Shown piece after piece: positions 1 to 5,972 of a stretch of 6,069 bases of DNA. The position numbers were made by a program, and so were the translations under genes. The notes under the pieces are model-generated. The model saw only the letters and a program-made list of their open reading frames with translations, had not been told where the DNA came from and made no database searches. Source of the DNA: Salinisphaeraceae bacterium UBA4764 (GTDB lineage: Bacteria; Pseudomonadota; Gammaproteobacteria; Nevskiales; Salinisphaeraceae); contig DHHU01000009.1 of the NCBI GenBank assembly GCA_002403445.1, forward strand, positions 1-6,069, given 5' to 3'. Each line of letters starts with the position of its first letter. Position 1 is the first letter of the stretch.

Positions 1-36
1 TCGCTCGGCGTTCTGATTAATTTAATAAGAATCTAG
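1..36 (+). CDS. Possible C-terminal tail of an upstream gene (partial, weak)
   Basis: Frame 1 is open from the window edge and reads SLGVLINLIRI before a TAG at 34-36. A short hydrophobic tail ending in a basic residue is what the last helix of a small membrane transporter (for example an EamA/DMT-type permease) often looks like. Eleven residues cannot establish identity, and the open stretch could be chance. If real, the gene would run convergently toward the minus-strand permease that ends at 85. No hairpin followed by a T-run is visible between the two. Confidence 0.18.
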   Translation, partial: SLGVLINLIRI

Positions 37-84
37 ATTGTTTCAGTGGGTCGGTCAAAGGAACGGGACACTGTCAACTCCGGC

Positions 85-1281
85 TTAAATGCTAGAAGAC
101 TCGACCACCCGGTCACGTCCGGCGTAGAGGCCGGCAATAAATTCGGCCAAGCCGATCAGCCCGAGCAGCAAACCGACAATGGCCCAGCCGCCAAAGGCTT
201 GATGGAGCAACCCTACCGCCAGAGGCCCCATCGCGGCTACAACGTAACCGACGCCTTGGGCCAGACCTGATAGCTGGGAGGCCGTCGCGGAATCGGATGC
301 GCGTATGGCCAGTAACGTCAGGGCCATGGCAAAACAGCCCCCCTGACCGAGTCCCAGTACCGTGATCCAGACCCATATGCTCGAAATCGGTGCATAAAGA
401 CAGCCTCCGAGGCCGATCATGGTGGCGATCACGACCAGGGTGAGCGCGGCTCGCTGATCCTTCATGCGTGTGGCTATCGTGGGTACGAGAACGGCGGTCG
501 TCACCTGGATGAGCACAGAAATGGAAAGCGCCAGACCCGCGAGGACAGGCGCCATGCCTCGGTCTGACAGGATCGTCGGCAGCCAACCGAACACGATGTA
601 AGCCAATGAGCTCTGCAGCCCCATGAATACCGTCACCTGCCAAGTCAACGGATCCCGGTGAATACCCCGCATTTGGGGAGCCTGGCTGGTTGACTGATGT
701 ACATCACGTATCTGGGTGATCCACACCAGGCCAGCGATCACTGCGGGTGTTAGCCAGAATGCCAGAGCCGGGCGCCAATCATCGCCAAAGATCGTGCGCA
801 TTGGCTCCGTAACCCCTGCACCGAACGAGGCACCGAGATTCAGTGACATCGTATATAAACCGGTTACAAGACCCACGTTGCCTGGAAAATCCCGTTTGAC
901 CAGGCCGGGAAGCAAGACGTTCATAATCCCAATACAACCGCCGACAATTGCAGTGCCTACAAACAAGCCCGCCCAGCCGAAGTAGGGGCGGGTGGCTATG
1001 GCGAAAGCCAATAGGGTCAGCGCAGCAAAAATCGCACGCTCCGTGCCGATTCGGCGCGCCACGCGTGGCGCCAACGGTGCGGCAAAGCCCAGAAAAAGAA
1101 CGGGCAGGGTGGTCAGTATGCCTTGGCCGGCCGAACTCAAGTCGAGATCGTGGCCGATTTGATTCAGTACAGTTGATACGCTGGTGATCGCCGGTCGGAG
1201 GTTCAATGCCACCAGTAATAAGCCGAGCAGTGTCGATAATCGACGTGCGTTTGATTGCCGGCTATCCGCATTTGCGACCAT
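85..1281 (-). CDS. MFS permease, CynX/NimT (cyanate/nitroimidazole transporter-like) family
   Basis: This is a complete 398-residue inner-membrane transporter of the major facilitator superfamily. About twelve hydrophobic segments can be placed by eye: near residues 17-36, 53-73, 83-97, 103-126, 137-157, 170-190, then a polar central loop (190-213), then 214-235, 246-270, 279-296, 301-325, 338-360 and 364-387. The CynX/NimT family is suggested by LNLRPAITSVSTVL at 26-39 (compare LNMRPLLTSVGPLL in E. coli CynX), by PGLVKRDFP at 125-133 (CynX has PSVIKRRF) and by the glycine-rich segment GLGQGGCF at 310-317. Family members export or import small anions or drugs; the true substrate cannot be read from sequence, so no gene symbol is given. 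The start MVANADSR places the helix normally after a short polar N-terminus, but the upstream GGGAAAG is only a weak ribosome binding site. The gene is divergent from mmsA, and no cyanase gene is adjacent in the window. Confidence 0.88.
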   Translation of the reverse strand: MVANADSRQSNARRLSTLLGLLLVALNLRPAITSVSTVLNQIGHDLDLSSAGQGILTTLPVLFLGFAAPLAPRVARRIGTERAIFAALTLLAFAIATRPYFGWAGLFVGTAIVGGCIGIMNVLLPGLVKRDFPGNVGLVTGLYTMSLNLGASFGAGVTEPMRTIFGDDWRPALAFWLTPAVIAGLVWITQIRDVHQSTSQAPQMRGIHRDPLTWQVTVFMGLQSSLAYIVFGWLPTILSDRGMAPVLAGLALSISVLIQVTTAVLVPTIATRMKDQRAALTLVVIATMIGLGGCLYAPISSIWVWITVLGLGQGGCFAMALTLLAIRASDSATASQLSGLAQGVGYVVAAMGPLAVGLLHQAFGGWAIVGLLLGLIGLAEFIAGLYAGRDRVVESSSI

Positions 1282-1359
1282 CAGTCTTTCCCAAATACAG
1301 TGAGATTAATTTCAAGGCATTATTTGAACACCTCGCCACATAAGATCACACGTTCAGCA

Positions 1360-1397
1360 CTCCCCCGACTACTCTTTGCCCTTTCGAACGGGGGGAG
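1360..1397. repeat. G/C-tract inverted repeat in the divergent intergenic region
   Basis: CTCCCCC at 1360-1366 is the exact reverse complement of GGGGGAG at 1391-1397, with a 24-nt loop. Allowing one bulged G adds a further G-C pair (1367 with 1389). No T-run follows on either strand, so it does not look like a standard intrinsic terminator. It lies between the divergent starts of the permease (1281) and mmsA (1564) and could be a leader hairpin or regulator target. Function is inferred only from position. Confidence 0.3.
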
Positions 1398-1415
1398 ACC
1401 ATTTTAGGGAGACAA

Positions 1416-1520
1416 ATGTTCCGGATTGGTCATGGCCATAACCACCCGCTTGGGGCGCCGTCACGGGGGTCAGTGTCCACAATGCAAAATTTCGTTACCC
1501 AATTTGTTAGATTGTCTTAA
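1416..1520 (+). CDS. Possible 34-residue leader or small protein upstream of mmsA (hypothetical)
   Basis: An ATG at 1416 is preceded by AGGGAG at 1406-1411 with a 4-nt gap and opens a 34-codon frame ending with TAA at 1518-1520. The peptide begins MFRIGHGHNHPLGAPSRG and ends FVTQFVRLS. I recognise no family. The ribosome binding site is better than that of mmsA itself, whose start lies 43 bp downstream. The frame could be a leader peptide, an unannotated small protein or chance. The AT-rich 3' third, from about 1487, may instead be the mmsA promoter region. Confidence 0.2.
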   Translation: MFRIGHGHNHPLGAPSRGSVSTMQNFVTQFVRLS

Positions 1521-1563
1521 AACAGTGAATAACACGAGTTTTTGAGGCTCTTATAAAAGAAAT

Positions 1564-3072
1564 ATGACCATGCGACAGATCCAACATTTTATCGACGGCG
1601 AGCTTGCGAGCGGTCATTCAACTGAGCGCGGCGAGGTCTTCGATCCTACCGCCGGCTATCAGCAAGCGGAGGTCGCCCTCGGGGACGAGCAAGACGTTGC
1701 CGATGCAGTGAATGCAGCTCACGCCGCTTTTGGCCCGTGGTCGCATCTTACGCCGCTTCGTCGCGCGCGCATCTTGTTCAAGTTCAAATCCTTGTTGGAT
1801 GAAAACCGTGACGCATTGGCGCGTCTGATCGCATCCGAGCACGGCAAGGTCTTTTCCGACGCCCAAGGCGAAGTCACGCGTGGTATAGAAGTCGTTGAAT
1901 TCGCATGCGGTATGCCGCATCTGCAAAAAGGCGAACATTCCCTGAATGTCGGTAACGGTGTGGACAGCTATTCGCTTTATCAGCCACTCGGAGTATGTGT
2001 TGGTATCACGCCGTTCAACTTTCCGGCCATGGTGCCCATGTGGATGTTCCCGATCGCCATTGCAGCGGGCAACACGTTTGTGCTCAAACCCGCAGACAAG
2101 GATCCATCGGTATCGGTACGGCTAGCTGAGTTGCTCATGGAAGCCGGTCTGCCGCCGGGAGTATTCAATGTGGTTCAGGGTCGTGGCCCGACTGCGAACG
2201 CGCTGATTACCCATCCAGGCGTGGCGGCAGTGAGTTTTGTGGGTTCGACGCCGATAGCCAAGCATATCTACACGACGGCAGCCGAGCACGAGAAACGCGT
2301 ACAAGCTTTGGGCGGTGCCAAAAATCATATGGTCATCATGCCCGATGCGGATCTCGACGGTGCGGTCGATGCGCTGATGGGCGCAGCTTATGGCAGTGCC
2401 GGCGAACGCTGCATGGCGATATCGGTTGCCGTGCCAGTGGGCGAGCAAACTGCCGAGCGGCTGCGAAACAAACTTTCGGAGCATCTCGAGAACCTGCGGG
2501 TTGGGCCCAGCCTGGTTGACGGCCCGGACAATGACATGGGGCCGCTGGTCACGGCAGAGCATCTCGAACGCATCCGCAGCTACATAGCCAGTGGTGTCGA
2601 GGAAGGCGCCGACCTGGTCGTGGACGGCCGTAAACGGTCGTTCGACACCAATCCGTCTGGATATTTTATCGGCGGCTCGTTGTTCGACCATACCCGACCC
2701 GGCATGCGTGTATACGATGAAGAGATTTTTGGACCGGTGCTTTGTATGGCACGCGCCCAGGACCTAGAATCCGCAATCGCCTTGATCAACGCCAATGATT
2801 TTGCCAACGGCACGGCGATTTTCACTGAAAGCGGTTACGCTGCAAGGCGTTTTTCCGAAGCAATCGAGGTCGGTATGGTTGGCATTAATGTTCCTATTCC
2901 GGTGCCCATGGCCTTTCACAGTTTCGGCGGCTGGAAGCGTTCCCTGTTTGGCCCACTCCACGTTCACGGACCCGACGGTGTACGCTTTTACACACGCATG
3001 AAGACAGTTACCGCGCGTTGGCCTGAAGCCGCAGTGGCCCATGGGGATGCCTACTCGATGCCAACGCACTGA
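1564..3072 (+). CDS. mmsA: CoA-acylating methylmalonate-semialdehyde dehydrogenase
   Basis: This is a complete 502-residue aldehyde dehydrogenase of the MMSDH (MmsA/IolA) type. It oxidises methylmalonate semialdehyde to propionyl-CoA, or malonate semialdehyde to acetyl-CoA, with NAD+ and CoA in the cytosol, in valine, thymine, inositol or beta-alanine breakdown. Visible motifs are TPFNFPAM at 149-156 with the oxyanion Asn152, LKPADKDPS at 174-182, the NAD-site FVGST at 225-229, the catalytic Cys283 in GSAGERCMA, and EEIFGPVL at 386-393. The stretch ALGGAKNH at 248-255 replaces the usual ELGGKS; lack of the general-base Glu is the hallmark of this CoA-dependent class. GVRFYTRMKTVTARW near 472-486 is the usual C-terminal signature. 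Length is normal. ATG codons occur at 1564 and 1570; the first is chosen by ORF extent, since neither has a good ribosome binding site (only an AAAAGA run just upstream). The usual partners (mmsB, acyl-CoA dehydrogenase, enoyl-CoA hydratase) are not next to it. Confidence 0.95.
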   Translation: MTMRQIQHFIDGELASGHSTERGEVFDPTAGYQQAEVALGDEQDVADAVNAAHAAFGPWSHLTPLRRARILFKFKSLLDENRDALARLIASEHGKVFSDAQGEVTRGIEVVEFACGMPHLQKGEHSLNVGNGVDSYSLYQPLGVCVGITPFNFPAMVPMWMFPIAIAAGNTFVLKPADKDPSVSVRLAELLMEAGLPPGVFNVVQGRGPTANALITHPGVAAVSFVGSTPIAKHIYTTAAEHEKRVQALGGAKNHMVIMPDADLDGAVDALMGAAYGSAGERCMAISVAVPVGEQTAERLRNKLSEHLENLRVGPSLVDGPDNDMGPLVTAEHLERIRSYIASGVEEGADLVVDGRKRSFDTNPSGYFIGGSLFDHTRPGMRVYDEEIFGPVLCMARAQDLESAIALINANDFANGTAIFTESGYAARRFSEAIEVGMVGINVPIPVPMAFHSFGGWKRSLFGPLHVHGPDGVRFYTRMKTVTARWPEAAVAHGDAYSMPTH

Positions 3073-3113
3073 TCTATTGGTTCGAGCGGATCGCTGTTAT
3101 CTGTCGATTGGCG

Positions 3114-3221
3114 TTAAGCCACCGCACGCTCCATGAATTCGTCGCTGGTACGACGGCATCTGGGATTCGACATCGTGAACACCTCCTGCCATCCGTTTGG
3201 CTTGTTGGGTGTGGGCTCTCA
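3114..3221 (-). mobile_element. Remnant of an insertion sequence: start of an IS3-type OrfA
   Basis: On the minus strand an AGGAGGT (3182-3188) sits 8 nt before an ATG at 3173-3171. The frame encodes MSNPRCRRTSDEFMERAVA and then stops (TAA at 3116-3114). The peptide resembles the N-terminus of IS3-family OrfA transposase subunits, which often begin MSNPRY...EEFK..AV and continue into a helix-turn-helix; that continuation is missing here. A strong ribosome binding site before such a truncated frame suggests decay rather than chance. The element's outer end may be the sequence starting TGAGAGCCCACACCC on the minus strand (from 3221), because IS3 elements begin with TG. No matching second end is seen. 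The family assignment rests on about ten residues and is tentative. Confidence 0.4.
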
Positions 3222-3240
3222 TTGAATCAGGGCATCCGTG

Positions 3241-3604
3241 CCTTTCGCGACCCTGCTTGATGCGGGCCATCAAGCAAGTCTCCGTGGTGCCAAAGTGGTG
3301 GAGGACTGGGCTTTGCACTGGCTGTGCTTAGCGGCCGAGTTGACTTTGGAGTCACAAGCCTATGTGAGTTGACGGGCTAACATGGAGAGGAACGGAAGAC
3401 GCTATTGTGATTACTGGCGAAGGCAGAACCGACGCACAAGCTTTTCCGGACCCAATGCGAATTGCAGTTGCGGACGTCGCCCGAAGTGATCGATAGGTCG
3501 GATATCCGGCCAGATTCAAAACGATAATGCGACCATTGTTGGCCGATGATTTATCGATCTGCTGTTACGGCATTGCCGAAAAAATGGCATCCTTGACAAA
3601 GTGA
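3241..3604 (+). pseudogene. Decayed C-terminal part of a type-1 glycerate kinase (GarK/GlxK-like)
   Basis: Three plus-strand frames carry consecutive pieces of one family. Frame 1 (3241-3294) gives PFATLLDAGHQASLRGAK, which fits the region before the GAGAAGG motif. Frame 3 (3297-3377) gives GGGLGFALAVLSGRVDFGV and ends at a TAA. Frame 2 (3377-3496) gives EDAIVITGEGRTDAQ and PMRIAVADVAR before an in-frame TAG. From memory, E. coli GarK has GGMGIAAAVFLNADIKPGI, then VITGEGRIDSQ about 36 residues later; the spacing here matches once one frameshift is allowed. The Lys of the usual GK.P motif is lost (PDPMR here). Frame 2 reopens after the TAG and reads DLSICCYGIAEKMASLTK to a TGA at 3602, which resembles a shortened C-terminus; that last part is weak. 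The first two thirds of the roughly 380-residue enzyme are absent. Intact glycerate kinase phosphorylates glycerate; this copy cannot. At least two frameshifts, one stop and a deletion are needed. Confidence 0.65.
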
Positions 3605-3632
3605 GCAACTGGCCGGTCAAGTGGCTGACCGG
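3593..3632 (+). promoter_or_regulatory. Candidate lut promoter element with an operator-like inverted repeat
   Basis: CCGGTCA at 3613-3619 and TGACCGG at 3626-3632 form a perfect 7-bp inverted repeat around AGTGGC, 20 bp in all, 65 bp before the lutA start. A consensus-like TTGACA stands at 3593-3598, so a -10 box would fall inside the repeat, but no good -10 hexamer is visible at 16-18 bp spacing. Lactate operons are often controlled by GntR-family repressors (LldR/LutR type) that bind palindromes containing GGT...ACC. The arms contain GGT and ACC, but the spacing is wider than the usual core, so the regulator is unknown. The TTGACA also lies within the glycerate kinase relic and may be accidental. 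Confidence 0.3.
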
Positions 3633-3684
3633 GAGCAGGACAAAAAGGGATAGCTGGATGAGCCAAACGCCGTCCTAACGCGAG

Positions 3685-3692
3685 TAAGGAGG
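3685..3692 (+). promoter_or_regulatory. Strong ribosome binding site of lutA
   Basis: TAAGGAGG lies 4 nt before the ATG at 3697. It is nearly the full anti-16S complement and fixes the lutA start, even though the conserved part of the protein begins about 18 residues later. It is the best Shine-Dalgarno of any intact gene here and should drive translation of the coupled lutABC message. Confidence 0.75.
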
Positions 3693-3696
3693 CCAA

Positions 3697-4488
3697 ATGC
3701 CGGATCAACCTAACCCTGAAGGCTCCCAAAACGCTCGCGTCGGGTCACGCATCGGCCTGTTTATCCCGTGTTTCATTGATGCCTTCTATCCGGAAGTCGG
3801 CATTGCGACATTGCACTTGCTCGAACGGCTCGGCTGTCCTGTGGACTATCCGTTTGATCAGACCTGCTGCAGCCAACCCATGGTCAACGCCGGTGGGCAT
3901 GCCGAATCAGCAGCGACCCAGCAACTCTTTGTCGACAACTTTTCCGATTATGAAGTTATCGTTGCACCGTCGGGTTCTTGCGTACACCAGGTCCGTGACA
4001 ATCTAACGGCCATCGAACAAACGCCGGCTGTTCAACATGTGCGCAACAACACCTACGAACTCGTTGAATATCTGCACGACGTACTCAAAATCGATGCTTT
4101 TCCATGGGCTCATTTCCCGTACCGAGTCGGCTACCACGATTCCTGTAATACGCTGCGCAATCTAGGGCACGGCAAACCGAGTGAACTGAACGGTACCGAT
4201 TTTTCAAAACCACGCGCGCTACTCGAAAAAGTAGCCGGTATCAAGCTGGTCACCCCCGAGCGCCCCGACGAATGCTGTGGCTTTGGTGGCACATTCTCGG
4301 TGACTGAGCCGGAAGTATCTTCACGCATGGGTCGCGACAAAGTCGCCGATCATCAACGCGCCGGAGCCGATTATATTGTCTCGGCGGACAGTTCTTGTCT
4401 GATGCACCAAGCCGGCTGTGCGTCGCGAAGCGGCATACCGATGCGATTCTTGCATATAGCCCAAATACTGAATGGCAGCGTTCCATGA
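3697..4488 (+). CDS. lutA: Lactate utilisation protein LutA (LldE-type, cysteine-rich-domain oxidoreductase subunit)
   Basis: This complete 263-residue protein has two cysteine-rich (CCG) domains of the kind found in LutA/LldE, GlpC and HdrB. Domain 1 has Cys25 in FIPCFIDAFYP, Cys57-Cys58 in QTCCSQP and Cys95 in APSGSC. Domain 2 has Cys150 in YHDSCNTLR, Cys193-Cys194 in DECCGFGGTF and Cys234 in SADSSCLMH, plus Cys241. These sets are expected to bind Fe-S clusters. With LutB and LutC it forms the cytoplasmic complex that oxidises L-lactate to pyruvate. Family members I know are about 240 residues; the extra length is a polar N-terminal stretch (residues 1-18) before IGLFIPCF. The first CC motif reads CCSQP where CCGQP is usual. 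The stop codon overlaps the lutB start (ATGA at 4485-4488), so the two are translationally coupled. A glycolate oxidase GlcF or GlpC role is less likely because lutB and lutC follow directly. Confidence 0.93.
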   Translation: MPDQPNPEGSQNARVGSRIGLFIPCFIDAFYPEVGIATLHLLERLGCPVDYPFDQTCCSQPMVNAGGHAESAATQQLFVDNFSDYEVIVAPSGSCVHQVRDNLTAIEQTPAVQHVRNNTYELVEYLHDVLKIDAFPWAHFPYRVGYHDSCNTLRNLGHGKPSELNGTDFSKPRALLEKVAGIKLVTPERPDECCGFGGTFSVTEPEVSSRMGRDKVADHQRAGADYIVSADSSCLMHQAGCASRSGIPMRFLHIAQILNGSVP

Positions 4489-5972
4489 ATTCTCCCGAGC
4501 AACAATCAGGATCCAACAGCCCGCGCGCTGAATCCGAAACGCAGCCCCGTCCAGCTCGGACTCCACCCAACCGGCGTGTCGATCATCGGGCCGCGGCACG
4601 TCAATTCTTGGATTCGCCGGTGCACGCAGAATCCCACGACACGCGGGTTTGGGCGTTACGACAGCGTCGTGACCGCACCGCCGGCGCCGTTCCGGAATGG
4701 GAGGAATTGCGCGAAACAGCAAGCCAGATCAAGAATCACGCGCTGACTCATCTTGATCAATACTTGGAACAGTTCGCCGACACGGCTGCCGCAAGCGGCA
4801 TTCACGTTCATTGGGCGGCTGACGCCGCCGAGCATAACCGCATCGTGCACGAAATCTTCGAGCGCCATGGCGTGCAAAAAGTCATCAAATCGAAGTCGAT
4901 GCTCATGGAGGAGTGCGGTTTTCGAACGTATATGGACCGAGCCGGCTACGACATGATCGAGACCGATCTGGGTGAGCGCATCCAACAGCTCGACGAAGAA
5001 GATCCAAGTCATGTGGTCGTGCCCGCAGTACACAAGATGCGGTCTGACGTATCTCGTGTATTTTCAAAAACACTGGACGCCGACGCCGCCAATGATGACG
5101 CGCACTATTTAACCGAAACACAGCGCCAGGCTACACGCCCACTAATCCTCGACGCAGATGCCGGCATGACCGGGGCGAATTTTGCCATCGCCGAGACTGG
5201 CAGTTTTGTGGTCTGTACCAATGAAGGTAACGCCGATCTGTCAGCCAATGTGCCGGATCTGCACGTGGCCTCAATCGGAATTGAGAAAGTCATTCCAAGA
5301 GTGGCTGACCTGGGGGTATTCATTCGACTACTTTCCCGATCGGCCCTTGGCAGTCCTATTACTCAATACACATCGCATTTTCGCGCGCCGAAATCCGGCG
5401 GCGAAATGCACGTGGTGCTGGTGGACAACGGCCGTTCTGAGCGTCTCGGTTCCGACAAATTCTGGAGTGCGCTGAAATGTATTCGTTGCGGCGCCTGCAT
5501 GAATACATGCCCGGTGTTTCGGCGTTCCGGCGGGCTCTCTTACGGTGCGACCTATACCGGCCCACTCGGTTTGATTCTCGATCCGAGTATCGATGCCCGT
5601 CGATATTCCAACCTTCCGTTTGCCAGTACCTTGAACGGCAGTTGCACCAATGTCTGTCCAGTCAAGATCAACATCCACGAGCAGATCTTTGAATGGCGTC
5701 GCATCCTGGTTCAGGATCAACAGGTTCCGTGGATTAAACGTTCGTCGTTAGCTGCAGCGGGACGCGTATTGAGCTCGCCCAAAACTTTTCGCGCCGCGAT
5801 CAGAACCACACAGAGTGCGCTTTACTATTTACCCGACTGGGCTATCTACAACAGACTCAACTCTTGGGGCAAAGAGCGCGATATGCCGACGATTCCTGGA
5901 GAAGGCACGTTTCACGACTGGTATCGAAACAACCGAATGCACGATAGGAATACCAATAAAGACACTGATTGA
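4485..5972 (+). CDS. lutB: Lactate utilisation iron-sulfur protein LutB (LldF-type)
   Basis: The start at 4485 overlaps the lutA stop as ATGA and gives 495 residues, close to the family's roughly 475-485. An upstream in-frame ATG at 4395 is rejected because it would add 30 residues encoded inside lutA. Residues 1-30 are polar and Ser/Pro/Arg-rich, probably disordered. The LUD domain follows: KSKSMLMEECGF at 135-146, ETDLGERIQQLDEEDPSHVV near 159-178, then MTGANFAIAETGSF (228-241) and TNEGNADL (245-252). A ferredoxin-like site CIRCGACMNTCP spans 332-343 (Cys332, 335, 338, 342). The second site, near 380-392, reads STLNGSCTNVCP and keeps only Cys387 and Cys391; B. subtilis and E. coli homologues have four cysteines here (ACSLC.xC...CP pattern). 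The protein is expected to carry electrons from lactate oxidation within the LutABC complex in the cytoplasm. The stop overlaps the next gene. Confidence 0.94.
   Translation: MNSPEQQSGSNSPRAESETQPRPARTPPNRRVDHRAAARQFLDSPVHAESHDTRVWALRQRRDRTAGAVPEWEELRETASQIKNHALTHLDQYLEQFADTAAASGIHVHWAADAAEHNRIVHEIFERHGVQKVIKSKSMLMEECGFRTYMDRAGYDMIETDLGERIQQLDEEDPSHVVVPAVHKMRSDVSRVFSKTLDADAANDDAHYLTETQRQATRPLILDADAGMTGANFAIAETGSFVVCTNEGNADLSANVPDLHVASIGIEKVIPRVADLGVFIRLLSRSALGSPITQYTSHFRAPKSGGEMHVVLVDNGRSERLGSDKFWSALKCIRCGACMNTCPVFRRSGGLSYGATYTGPLGLILDPSIDARRYSNLPFASTLNGSCTNVCPVKINIHEQIFEWRRILVQDQQVPWIKRSSLAAAGRVLSSPKTFRAAIRTTQSALYYLPDWAIYNRLNSWGKERDMPTIPGEGTFHDWYRNNRMHDRNTNKDTD

Noticed and set aside
30..39. 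Ten-base palindrome AATCTAGATT
   Set aside because: A single short AT-rich palindrome with no promoter or gene start beside it; it is expected by chance at this length in AT-rich DNA.
1319..1336. TTCAA/TTGAA inverted repeat upstream of the permease
   Set aside because: Five-base arms with an 8-base centre in AT-rich sequence are too weak to call an operator.
2122..2691. 189-codon minus-strand ORF inside mmsA, and similar long antisense frames in the permease and lut genes
   Set aside because: They lie opposite well-supported genes with clear motifs, have no recognisable domains and no ribosome binding sites. They reflect codon bias in GC-rich coding DNA.
3097..3318. 73-codon minus-strand ORF across the mmsA-lutA gap
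   Set aside because: It resembles no family and lacks a good ribosome binding site at its start. It overlaps both the IS-like stub, which has a better start signal in another frame, and the glycerate kinase relic on the other strand.
3658..3678. Seven-codon frame ATG...TAA (MSQTPS) just before lutA
   Set aside because: It is too short to distinguish from chance; it has no regulatory codon run and no paired hairpins to suggest attenuation.
4395..4484. Upstream in-frame ATG for lutB at 4395
   Set aside because: It would place 30 residues of LutB inside lutA in a second frame. The ATGA overlap at 4485 is the usual coupling arrangement and gives a normal length.
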